64,000 bases of DNA, from assembly GCA_020091685.1 (NCBI GenBank), contig CM034592.1, positions 42,305,622 through 42,369,621 on the forward strand, read 5' to 3'. The notes under the pieces were generated by a model, which saw only the letters and a program-made list of their open reading frames with translations, did not search any database and was not told the origin of the DNA. Below, in pieces: positions 46,901 to 57,350 of this stretch. The translations under genes and the position numbers were made by a program. Source of the stretch: Lutjanus erythropterus. Its lineage: Eukaryota; Chordata; Actinopteri; Lutjaniformes; Lutjanidae. Positions within the stretch are counted from its first letter, which is position 1. Every line of letters starts with the position of its first letter.

Positions 46901-49838
46901 CTGCAAATGTTTTTGTTTATTGTGATGTTTTTGGAGTCCAGAATTGTTGTTGTACAGGTTCGAGTAACAGTTTGAACTCATTTAAATGTCATGCTGTTCT
47001 CAGGCCTGTGTTGGCAAGTACAGTGACAGGTTTACAGAGGAGTTATACTTACGCAAACATCTGTAACATGTCAGTTGAGATCTGTATTGTCCTAGATGAG
47101 GAAATAGTTTTAGCAAGGAAGCATAAAATCTGGTACCCTTTAAAAGTTTTTGACCACTAGAAGTTTTTACATCAAAGGTATTGAGTGCTGATACACAGCC
47201 CCAACCATCAGCCACATAAACATTCACTCATTTATTAATCATTAAAATAAATAAATAAATAAAATATTTGAACATGAACAAGGACAGAACGGCCCAAATA
47301 AGTTATGTATTTGAATCATTATCATCATCGTCATATCAAAAAGGTGTGAGAATCATTTTGTTTTAGTTGATTAAAATAGATTAACATCTCCTGCAACAGC
47401 CTGAAGTCTTATTAGTTCTTCTGTGATTGTTTTAGCATGTCTTTGCGGTTCAGGCTAATTTGTGTGCGTTAGCATTAACTGAAACTCCTCTTTAATAAAA
47501 ATATGGCGGATCAGGTTTGTAAGAGAAATTATTGCAGCGAAGCAAAGATTGTAGCAACCGCAGTGAGCTGGTTAGAAGAAGAGCTTGAGGCGACATGGCT
47601 TGGCGTGACCTTAAATTTCCAGCATGTCATTAAGGTAAGTAAACGCCTCCGGTTGTGGTGTTCCTTTCTTGTAGAGAACCAACCACTCTGTGCTCTTCTG
47701 GGGATGTGGTGCCAACTTTATCACACTGATGATTTAGCAGTTTTTTTTGGAAGTTGTTGAAGCAAAATTGACAAATGTTCTCTGTTCTGTTCATGCAAAG
47801 ATGCAGTTCAGCTTCTCACTCTTGTCTAGTAGTATCTGGACATGCAGATAGATTTGTCATGCTTGAAAAACGACTTTTAAAATATGCAACAGCAGCTCTC
47901 TCTCTATTGTATAGGGATTATCTCTTCTGTAGAAAACTGTTCCAGTGAAGATTGTTGGCAGGTCCAGATATCTGTTGATTGGTTTCAGCCGCTCTCTGTG
48001 TCCTCTGTGACCTTATCAAACAGAGGCTCAACTGGCCAAACTTGTGTTATTAACAGAAAGCCAAATGTTGGGTGCAGTTACAACAGCTCCAGTCTCTATT
48101 AAAACGACATTAAGTGATTGTGCCAACTGCACCTGGGAATAATTTAGTTTCATGTCTCATGTCCTTTCATGTCCTGTCAGTTACAACACAAACTGATGTA
48201 CAATTTTCAAACGTAAAAGGACTATTTTTAGTGCAGCTTAAAGTACTCTCCTCCACCCAATACCACTTCAAAACAGACCCGTTTCACTGTCGTACATATC
48301 ACTTTTCTAAGCATATAATTGTATAAATGTGGATTTTTAAAATGATTTTTTTCCCCTATAGGTGTCTAAATTGGCAGCTCTATTAAAGAAAGTTCTGGAG
48401 ATCATCAGGTAAGATTCTCCCACAGTATTTGTTTACTGTTTTTTTTTTCTTTTCAATTCATAAAAACTTAGAGAAAGTTTTAAAAAGTTTTCAGTACATT
48501 CAGTTTCTAAATATTGGGCAACAACATCCAAAATCACAGGGATGGTATGTTCAAGTGTGACAAATTATGAAGCCGCCCCAGTCCTGAAGTTAACTTAAAG
48601 TGGATCAGTGAAGAAAAAGACGAGTGGAGAGCCGCCCCTGAAAAATCAAGTCGAGTCGATTCATGTTTTGTCAGTTGAATCTCTGCACAAACTTTAACAA
48701 ACCGATTGTCAAAATTGGGGCCGGTCTATACTGGATATTTTGCGGCTGATGCTGAAACTGATTTCAAGCGGTCAAAAATTCTGATATTGATATTTTGGCT
48801 GATGTTCTTTGAACAAAATATAACATGATATATAAAATATATACATAAACACATTTTTTTTTTTTTGCATTTACATTTATGCATTTAGCAGACGCCTTTA
48901 TCCAAAGCAACTTACAAAAGATCTGTCAATGCAATGATCCGTCAAAAGCGGTTAACACTTGGGACAAAGATACGTAATGGAGGCAGGTTATTTTACAGTT
49001 TAACGCTAAACTTTATTGTCCAAAATGGCATCATAACACAAACCGAGCAAAATATACTTTTATTAAAACTGAATTAAGAAAAGGGGTCACAAACAACAAC
49101 AAATAAAAACAATTTGCATTATGTTCTCTCTTTTTTTTAAAGTTTTTACACAAGCTAGACCAGATCTAGACCAGTATAGCTGTGTGAGTGATCGATTCTG
49201 GCAGGAAACACTTTAACTTTGTCTGATTGTGTGAAAATCTGATGTTTTTACAGATAACAAAGAATGACATTAAGGCCTGAGGCTAATCGAGACTGAAGCA
49301 TGAGACTCATGTAGGCTGATACCGGAGTTTAATGTTGAACTAACCAGATATTTTTATCGGACGACCAAATCTAATTTGTCTGAACAGCCCTAGACCAATC
49401 TGAGTAAAATTACCTGGAATCAGAGGAGTCGGTGGTGAAAGCCAGATGTCCTCAGAGAAGTTTGTTGGGTGTGCTAGGGGAGGTGTGATGTGAACTGTGT
49501 GGGTGGGGTTCCTGTGAACCTGACATTCTTATCAGCAGATCTGATCACACAAAAAAACAAATCCTGGCGGCTTGTTAGCTTCCTCTGAACCATCAGGAGT
49601 TACATTTTCTCTCTGTGACTCATCAGAAATTTGCTAATTGGTTTTAGTAAATAGAACAAAATGTCTCTATTACTTTTATGGTCTTCGTTTATCTTTTTCA
49701 CAGCCCTCCTCTCCTTTCCTCCTGTACAGGTCCAGTCATGTGTGTGGGGAATCACAGCTGACCTGGGTTCAGTTCTTAGAGGGAGTCGTTGATCACAACC
49801 TGCAAAAAGCCAAAGACCTTATTCAAGAGGACAGCTAG
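38561..49838 (+). CDS. ccndbp1: ccndbp1, cyclin-D1-binding protein 1 (complete, 11 exons)
   Basis: Coding exons: 38561-38648, 40015-40074, 40380-40459, 40671-40752, 41490-41586, 41838-41911, 45230-45306, 45482-45741, 46755-46815, 48362-48408, 49730-49838. All junctions are GT/AG and phases match throughout, giving 1035 nt, 344 residues plus TAG; human CCNDBP1 is 360. Family matches include NFWDTLNQAVKAVS (about 43-56), VYYWLPKSQGVSLRRQVRDA (about 95-114), DNKAAVL after exon 6, YWSEKDRRVIGPC (about 215-227) and AQLDDLADITKEISP then VDDLALCLYPPM (about 262-290). An acidic stretch lies at about 190-207 (SEAQDPFSDVLDDDQAGDE). GCIP-family proteins bind D-type cyclins and reduce CDK4-dependent Rb phosphorylation and E2F1 activity, and act as HLH-type dominant negatives without a DNA-binding region. 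The start is the first ATG in frame in exon 1. The transglutaminase downstream matches mammalian order. Exon 8 is markedly GC-richer than the flanking introns. Confidence 0.95.
40867..40926. repeat. (TTA)n microsatellite in ccndbp1 intron 4
   Basis: About 19 units of ATT/TTA, 115 bases after the exon 4 donor. Confidence 0.95.
43260..43408 (+). mobile_element. LINE 3' tail in ccndbp1 intron 6
   Basis: GTGAATTTCCCCGGTGTGGA then ATCAGTAAAGTTTTTTATCT and TATCTCTTATCTTAT is the typical 3' end and microsatellite tail of fish non-LTR retrotransposons (AATTTCCCC...AATAAAG...TCTTATCTTA). Only the tail is recognisable. Confidence 0.55.
48868..48920 (+). mobile_element. GCATTTAGCAGACGC fish repeat fragment in ccndbp1 intron 10
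   Basis: TTACATTTATGCATTTAGCA followed by GACGCCTTTATCCAAAGCAA and CTTACAA is a widely dispersed teleost motif. It sits after a T-rich run; extent beyond the motif is unclear. Confidence 0.6.
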
Positions 49839-49909
49839 CATGTGTTTCTGCAGAACTGGGAGTGTGTGAGGTTTTAACCACCTGTTCTATGGAATGAGTG
49901 ACTACAGTG

Positions 49910-49961
<52 letters not shown>

Positions 49962-51350
49962 AGTACATATAGACCCTTTTACTGCTGACGTCATGATGTT
50001 AGCTAGATGCAAACACTGAGTAGCAGACCACATAACCAAGCTAAAATTCCATCCTGCTGTGTTTTTAAATGCCAGAATCGGAGTAGTAATGACTCAAAAT
50101 GGATGTTTTACAGCACATAACCTGCTACTGCAGTCAAAGAAACAAAGACAGCTATGGGCAAACAAAAGCTTGGAGATGTGTGCAATCTGTACCAAACAAA
50201 AAATGTCAAAAAAGGAGATATTCTCACCTGTTCTCCTCATTAAACAGATAATACAACAGATGACGTTCTGCATTCACATTTCTCTCTTTAACTGAACTAA
50301 GATGAGCTTTAACTGCCTTTTTAACTCCGTAAAACACACTTCATTTAAACTTCACAGACAGAAACAAAATAAAACTCACCAAAACTGTCTTGGTAAGTGT
50401 TTCTGCTGTTATAACAATCACCAACTCTGGTTTGGTCGAAATAAATCAGTCGGAGGTGAAAACAGTCTGGCTCAACAGGCAGTTTCCTCCGGCCTGATGG
50501 GTGTGTACCGTGCTACTGAGTGCTTTGTGGAGCAGCGTCTGTCACTCATGCAGACTGTTAGATTAGGAACAACAAAAAAAAAAGCCTGGTGATCGAAACA
50601 GTGATCGACTAATTAGCTGAAAGATGATCCGTCCATTGAGTGAGCGAGTACGGGTTGGCCAGTCTGGTCCCACTGATTAATAAGAACTTCTTGAAGTAAC
50701 ATTCGCCGTCCTGGAGAGTGAGCGACTGTACATGTTTTGCCGCCATCATGTATTGTTTCGCTTCCACCTAAGCTCCAACTGCAACAAAACATCATGTCTG
50801 TAAGAGATGAGCGTTTGTGGTTACAAACATGTATGTACAGCATATACAAATTAAAAGGAAGGGCTCCCATGCTTACATGAACTCTTCTTTGCAATTATGC
50901 AACTCTTCATACCTGTGCATGCCAGTGACCTCGTCTGACACAGTTAATCTACGTGTCTGTTTGCCAAATAGGGCTCACAACCTGTTCTACAGACAGTTGT
51001 GTTATAGTTTGCCAAATGGTTTTAGTAAAAATAACAAGCAGATCTCTTTAATCGTCTTAAATTGTGTCTTCAATCAATTGGTCCTTGAGGAGAAACTGTG
51101 TACACAGTACAGTGTGTTTGTATAACTCTGTTTACACTGCCTGAAGATTTCCCACAAAGAGAAGCTCAGATACACTTGGACAGCTCATCCCAAAATAAAA
51201 AATTTGCCATTTAATTATCATATTTGTGTATGTGTTGAAGTGGTAATTTTGTTGGGAGATGAACATTTTATACCAGCTGACTTTTCCGTCAAATGTTCAC
51301 ATTTTGTTTTGAACTGTTGGTGATCAAATAAAATCTCATACTGAAAGCTC
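49839..51350 (+). other. ccndbp1: ccndbp1 3' UTR (probable extent)
   Basis: Follows the ccndbp1 TAG. It holds a 50-base (GT)n run at 49911-49960 and no recognisable coding exon. AATAAA hexamers occur at 50368, 50440 and 51327; the last, followed by TCTCATACTG and T-rich sequence, is the most convincing end point. Earlier hexamers could give shorter isoforms. The open frames here (for example 50302-50592) are not protein-like. Confidence 0.5.
51327..51332 (+). terminator. Likely poly(A) signal AATAAA of ccndbp1
   Basis: A canonical hexamer within TGATCAAATAAAATCTC, about 1.5 kb after the ccndbp1 stop, with T-rich sequence within 60 bases downstream. Competing hexamers at 50368 and 50440 cannot be excluded. 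Confidence 0.45.
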
Positions 51351-51599
51351 TACTAAAATATACTAAATATTTCTTTCAGGCCTGCTTGAAGTAATTTTAG
51401 GTTGTTTTAATGAAGTGTTTCTCAAACTTTTTACACTTTGTACCACATCCGAAAATATCAGGGGTGGAAATAACTTATTACAAATACTCAAATTACTGTA
51501 ATTAAGCATTCATTCAGGGTGCTTGTACTTTTATGAGTAGATTTTCAAATCTGTACTTTTACTCATACTTAAGCATGCATTACACCATGTAATCCATTT

Positions 51600-53216
51600 A
51601 GTGACTTTTAAAATCATAATTGAGTTCTGAGTACAATTTGGATTAATATCCAGACCTTTCATCTGCCTTTTAGTAGCCAATAATGTCATCTGATCAACCA
51701 AAACAAAATGCTAAAACTAAATGTTTGAAGTAAGGAATTCCAACATGGCTGCTTGAAATATTGTCCCCATGATGTGCACTTCTCTTCGTAATAATTCCCA
51801 TTTGTAGGCACAGTTGCGGTGTTTGTGAAGCATTTTTGTTCTTTTCATTTTCCCTCTGCTTCCTGCCTTGCCAACACAGTTTAGCTTGTTAGTTTTGATT
51901 ATGAAGTTAATGTTACTTTTATAAGGTTGTATTAAGATAAGAGGATCTGAAGTACAGGTCGAAAAAGGAGTGAGTGACACATAGAATATAAATAAAATAA
52001 AACAATTAAATGAGATACATTCCAACTTTCCCAGAGTGAGAAACTGATAAATGCGTAAATTTTGTGAAACTTGACGTTATGTCAAACAGCAATGTTTGAC
52101 TAGCTTGGCTGAATTATTGAGTGTCCACAAGATCAAATAACATAATCATGATCACAGAAACATCCAGGAATTAAATGAAACTATGCAAGTAAACCGAGGG
52201 GAGGGGGACACACCTTTTTCCTTCCTTGTCTGTGGGGAGCCCCTTTGTCTCACCCCTGTATTAGAGTGTATAGGTGTACCTAAAGAAGTGGCCACTGAGT
52301 GTAGCCTGCCTCCATATAGACAGATATAATACAACACATACAAGAACATCAAATGCACATAAAATGACGACACATTACATCAGATCAGGTGTCAGATGTC
52401 AGCGGTCGTGGTTTAGAAACTTCGGCGCAGACATACAAACATTCATCTTGTACTGTATGTTGTATTGACACTATGTTTCGCTGTCAGACTTTTATTCCAA
52501 AATAGATTGATCTCAGGTGAGCTGCCTCTGTTCTTTAAAGGGTGTGTTGTTGATAAAGAGCCAGGACTTCTCTGTCCACCCACCTTTGATAAATGAAAGA
52601 TTAAGTGTGTCTTTGTCCTGCCTCACTTCAAACTGAGAGATATCCAGTGATCCTCTGTCTGTTGTCAGTGAACAGACTCATTGTCCTGGAATTCCCACAG
52701 TGTTGAAACAGTCTGCTTATGAAAAATAAGTGTCTTTATAGTTGCCAGGGATCTGCCAACATTTTGCCGCGTTACTGCCTCCTGGTGGTCCAGCTGCACA
52801 ACAACAAGCCTCATTTCTTTTCTCTTAAATTTGTTTATTGGATTTTTTTTTAACCACAGCAATCGAATTATGTCAGAGGACATCCCCTCCAGCTAATCTG
52901 AGTTAAGTTTTTATTAGAAATTAATTATTAACCAGAAGTAATTTGTTTTTTGATTTGCAATTATGGTTGTAGTACCTTAAAACATTAATGCATCTATTTT
53001 AAATGCATTATCATAAATAATAACAGTAAAGAAGAATTGGGAGGAAAAGTGAGTGCTCATGCTGAACTGTTCATATTTGGAGAGGATCTTATAAATTTTG
53101 GCTGGACTGTGGAGAAAATCACGCCTCTCTTTGTCCTTTGGTTCAGCCCATGTAGATAGAAACTCTTCCAGGAAGAAATGGAGCACATTTTGCAATTATT
53201 GTGTCACCATAATATT
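51600..53216. other. Spacer between ccndbp1 and the transglutaminase gene, left part
   Basis: AT-rich with no exon recognised. The minus frame 52977-53195 has a somewhat protein-like composition but no family match and no start context; likely repeat-derived. Confidence 0.35.
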
Positions 53217-53345
53217 TTATTTGTCCAAACTGTGTCCAGAGTGACTCTTTCTCATCTCGGCCTCTCCCTGTCATTCCCTGAATTTCCTTATGAGTTCAGG
53301 GTGAACCAGTTTTCTTTTCAACTGGTTATGTAACAGTCTCAATTT
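53217..53345 (+). repeat. Local repeat shared with 55295-55430
   Basis: CTCATCTCGGCCTCTCCCTG, GAATTTCCTTATGAGTTCAG and GGGTGAACCAGTTTTC align with TCATCTCAGCCACTCCCTGC, AGTTTCCTCATCAGTTCAGG and ATGAACGAGTCCAGTT at 55340-55405, same orientation. Element family unknown. Confidence 0.5.
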
Positions 53346-53394
53346 AATTCTGACGCCTCAGTATGACTGATGGTCTATGACATCCTAACTGGAC

Positions 53395-54375
53395 TGAATT
53401 TTCCAAAAACGTTCACATTCCCAACTAGAAGAGTGCCCTCAGTAGAGTTCCCCACCAGGAAACACATGGTGAAGCACCTACTGCAATGCCACCAGAACTG
53501 CCAGCTGAGATTTGTTCTACCAACATTAACATGAGCTCCACATACGTTGTCCTGAGCCAAAACAAGCTGGTTAAAGAGAGTGAGAAGTCAGCTGTCAGTG
53601 GTCGCATAAAACACAGCAGTCAAAAATAGAATTACTGTCTAACAGTTGTTTGTCTCCACCAACCAGTCAAGTTACAGTTTACATTCATGTCTGTCCAGAC
53701 TCATATAATGTCTGTAGTGAAGACTTTATTTAATATGAAACTTACCACTATATTGACCTGAACAAAAAAGGTATTAAGTTTTTTTTTGTTTACAATAGAA
53801 ACTCTCACTAGGTAGAATCATACTGTCTTCACTCAGAGACTCTTTGTACAGAAGAGTACAGAGGACTGATAGAGAGTTGAACATTATGATGTCACAGTGA
53901 TGTCACCGCCTCATCATTGTATCCTGTTAGATATTTGTGTGTAATTTTGTCATAACTGGTGCATTTCGGGAGGTCACCGTTACCGTCGACCTTTGACTTT
54001 GGACTACCAAAATCTAATCAGTTCAGCCTCGAGTCTAAGTGAACGTTTCTGTCAAGTTTGAAGAACTTTCCTCAAAGCGTTCTTGAGATATCGCGTTCGC
54101 GGGAATGGGACGGACATGAGGGAACGGCGACCTCGGCCTTCGACCTTTGACCACCAGAATTTAATCCGTTCATTAGGAAATTCTCTCAAAAGTGTTACCA
54201 TAAAAACGTAGTCATAAAAAAGGTCTTTCAGCATACAGTCATGAATTTGCACAAAAACAATTTGGCTGATCAGTCCAGTTGTATTCAGGATTAACTCCGA
54301 CAAGATCTACTGTCTGCACGCATGGACATCACTCCCATCTTATGCCTGGCAGTGACATTAAAATCAATGAACCTG
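53395..54375 (-). repeat. Composite dispersed repeat, inverted and longer copy
   Basis: On the minus strand this carries the same words as 25735-26240 (TTGACTGGTTGGTGGAGACA, GACAGCTGACTTCTC, GGCATTGCAGTAGGTGCTTC). It also holds two tandem units of the CTTTGACCACCAGAATTTAA / TTCTTGAGATATCGCGTTCG module on the plus strand at 53935-54175. The plus-strand end (CAGCATACAGTCATGAATTT, GCCTGGCAGTGACATTAAAA) matches 58650-58780. The open frames at 53375-53607 and 54052-54303 are inside it. Confidence 0.7.
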
Positions 54376-54616
54376 TTGACCTAGATCATGTTTTTACAGA
54401 ACAGCAAATTAAATCTAGTCTTCATGTCACAAAGTGCAGTTGATATTGCTCTGTTTGCACAATGTAATATTTTACTTGTAAAGTCCTAGAATGTAAAAAC
54501 TGTCAAACAGTTATTGATGCCAACTAGTCAGAAACTCCTGAAATTTCTCACTTGCAAAACCTCCTGAGTCACACCATGTTTTTGGAAGTCATAAAAATCC
54601 CCACCCATACCATCAT

Positions 54617-54617
<1 letters not shown>

Positions 54618-54650
<33 letters not shown>
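54618..54650. repeat. (CA)n microsatellite
   Basis: Pure CA run between ccndbp1 and the transglutaminase gene. Confidence 0.95.
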
Positions 54651-54651
<1 letters not shown>

Positions 54652-55439
54652 GTGCATATATTCAATGCTAGAAACTGTCTGTTTAAAATGAGATGACGAC
54701 AGTTTCACACCAACTGAATAAGATTACATCACATCACAGCATCAGCTGCTCTTATTGAGTAATAAGTGATGTTGCAAAGTTCAAGCTCACTGTGATCTAA
54801 CCACACAAAATGCCATTTTTATATGGAGCAAAATATGTTATTTATCCATTTTTAAATGTTGCTATTATTACACTTCCTGCTAGCTGTTAAGTTAAAGGTA
54901 TTTTACATATCTCATGTGGTCATAATCACCGTCAAGAAAAGGTCACTTCTTCTAAAGGAAATATACATGTGCATGTCGTTGCCCAATTTGTTGACTTGCT
55001 AAAACATGTCAGCTCGGTTGCTATTGTGTTCAAGGCTTTGTCTGTTTAGATTCCCATCAGCTGTTGTAACAAAAACATTTACACACATCTAACATCTGTG
55101 CTGCATCCAATATCCAGACTTGACAATTGCGACAAACACCGAGACAAACAGGACATGGTGACTTAACGTCTCTCTTACTAGAACCCAACGATATGAAAGG
55201 ATATTTTACAGTTTAAAAATAAGTAATTGGTTGGAGGTAATTGTTGATGTGGCGACTGACTGACTGACTGACTGAAAGCCGTAGGGTTTTTTGTATTTTA
55301 ATGTTTTATTTGTCCTCCTTTTGTTTTGTTGTTTTGTCATCTCAGCCACTCCCTGCCATTACTGTGACAAGTTTCCTCATCAGTTCAGGATGAACGAGTC
55401 CAGTTAAAGTCATTACAAAGTGTTTTTAGCCGGTCATGA

Positions 55440-55920
55440 AAGGGTCTGCTAAAGTAAAAATACTCAGTAACTTTACTTTTACTGTAGATTTACTTTTACT
55501 GTTTTTACTTTACTTTTTACTTTTTTTCAAGTACAAAGGTAAAAGTAAAGGTAGTAATGTCTGCAGAAGATGGAACTAACTCTTTTAACTGAAACAGTCA
55601 TCAGATGTTTTGTTCACATGTTAAAATCACAACATTTTTCTTCTGGAGCAGGACAGACACTCCCAGACCCCCAGGGGACAGAGGACTGGTTTACCAACAT
55701 GCCATCTTTTTCTCCTCTTATGAGTTTGCAGGTCTGTATTTAGTAATCAAAAAATACCAATAAGAATACCATTAAAGTACAACAACAGCAATAAAAATGT
55801 TGATTTTCAAAAATGGAAACAATAACATGCAAGATTTTTAAATTGTAATTAGGTATTTTTACATTGTGGTATTAGTGCTTTTACTTAAGTAAAGAATCTG
55901 AGTATTTTTCCATCACAGCA
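55440..55920 (-). mobile_element. ACTTAAGTAAAAGTA-type fish repeat
   Basis: Read on the minus strand, the right end gives GTGATGGAAAAATACTCAGA then TTCTTTACTTAAGTAAAAGC, the usual start of an abundant fish DNA repeat. The left part (55447-55560) is dense in TTTACTTTTACTGT words. A relative appears at about 51462-51600 (GGTGGAAATAACTTATTACA). Confidence 0.55.
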
Positions 55921-56138
55921 GGTCAGTGATCAGTGTTTCAGTGACTCTCTGTGGATCAGTGAATAGTGTTTTATTTATGGCGGCCCGCCACATTAAAAAC
56001 ATCGACACCATGACATGATTTTCTATTTCTTGAGCTGTGCACCTTTTTTAGTCATGTCTAGAGGGTAACTGTTTATTTGCACAACTCTCGCAAGATTTGT
56101 GTGCGTTATTTCTTCTAAGGTGCTTGTAATAGGCATTA

Positions 56139-56437
56139 GTTAATAGGTAATAAGGCCCTTGTACAATGTTTATTAACACATGGTTACCTATTAACAAGTG
56201 CATAATAAAGCATTAATTAATTTTAATAATCACTGTTCATATTTTAGATCCGATACCCCCAAAAGGCATTAGTTAACTGTTAATAAGAGCATTACCTGCT
56301 AATAAATGCATAATAAAGTATGTAGATATCTTAATAAAGCAACAACAAAAACTTAGTAAAGGTTTTAAAATGGCAAAACAAAAAAAACTCATATTAATGT
56401 TAATAAGCACCTTATAAGGGCCTTATTACCTTTTAAC
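56139..56437 (+). mobile_element. TIR element rich in GTTAATA...CATAATAAAG words
   Basis: The 25-base arms at 56139-56163 (starts GTTAATAGGTAATAAGGCCC) and 56413-56437 are reverse complements with about two mismatches. Internal words such as TGCATAATAAAG recur (56200 and 56307 area). It looks like a short non-autonomous DNA element between ccndbp1 and the transglutaminase. Confidence 0.65.
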
Positions 56438-56675
56438 TAAAGTGTTAGCTAAAACTCTGCAACTAATGCCAAAACAATCAGGATGGATGAATAGCGCTGC
56501 AGGTAAGAGGAAAAAGGCACATTTTTGATTTAAGGATGAACTGTCCCTTTAACTACTTTGCTTGATTTGCCTCATTCATCTTCATCCTAATATAAGTTGA
56601 GTGGAGGAGGCTCCTGCACACATTGTATAAAGATCAGAAACCTGGATTATTCATTCATTCATTCATTCATTCAAC

Positions 56676-57110
56676 CTTTATTTATACTTGGGAGTACATT
56701 GAGGTAGAGACCTCATTTACAATGTAGCCGAGTAAAACCATAGAAAATAAAAGCACATAGACATAGAAAGCCAAAGAGAAACTTATGTAAGAGTGGCAAC
56801 CAGAATTAAAAAAACACACAATACAACTGCAATTAAAAATGTTTAAAAAATACACATTAATCAGGTAAAACAGGAACACCTGGAGGTAAAATGTGAAACA
56901 GTTAAGGATTTAAATTGCCCTATGGATAAAAAAGATGAAAGCTTTAAATGGTTCTGCATGTTGTTCCACGTTGCAGGTGCACAATATGAGAAACTAGATT
57001 TCCAAGTTCGATTAGATGTTTACATGCCACAGCACGTCGGAGTACTCCAGGTAGCATACCAAAAACAGGTGAAAACACATTCATAATACTATATGATGGA
57101 CATCTGTAAC
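56676..57110 (+). repeat. Probable fish interspersed repeat (CCTTTATTTATAC...)
   Basis: AACCTTTATTTATACTTGGG and GTAGAGACCTCATTTACAAT recall the end of a common fish repeat read in reverse; the remainder is AT-rich. A short ATTC tandem run (56651-56673) precedes it. Family assignment uncertain. Confidence 0.4.
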
Positions 57111-57239
57111 AAACTAGAAACAGTTCATGGTGTGACAAATCTTCGCAGCGGCAGCATGTGAACTCCCAGGAAACAGTTAAACAATCCAGGTTGCAAGACG
57201 TGTTGCATGTTAATTTGAGACGGGGCGGGGCTTGGCAGC

Positions 57240-57350
57240 TCTTTAAAAATCAATCAACAGTGAGTTTTTTATCACTGTGCTCTCGACTTCCTGCCAGTGC
57301 ACATTTGACTGCTCTTCATCTTCTACTGTAGGACAGAAACGTCTGGAAAG
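57240..57350 (+). promoter_or_regulatory. Probable transglutaminase core promoter and 5' leader
   Basis: TTTAAAAATC near 57241 could be a TATA-like box with a start site around 57270. TACTGTAG near 57331 also resembles a splice acceptor, so an upstream non-coding exon is possible. A GC-rich GGGGCGGGGC box lies near 57223-57232. Confidence 0.35.
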
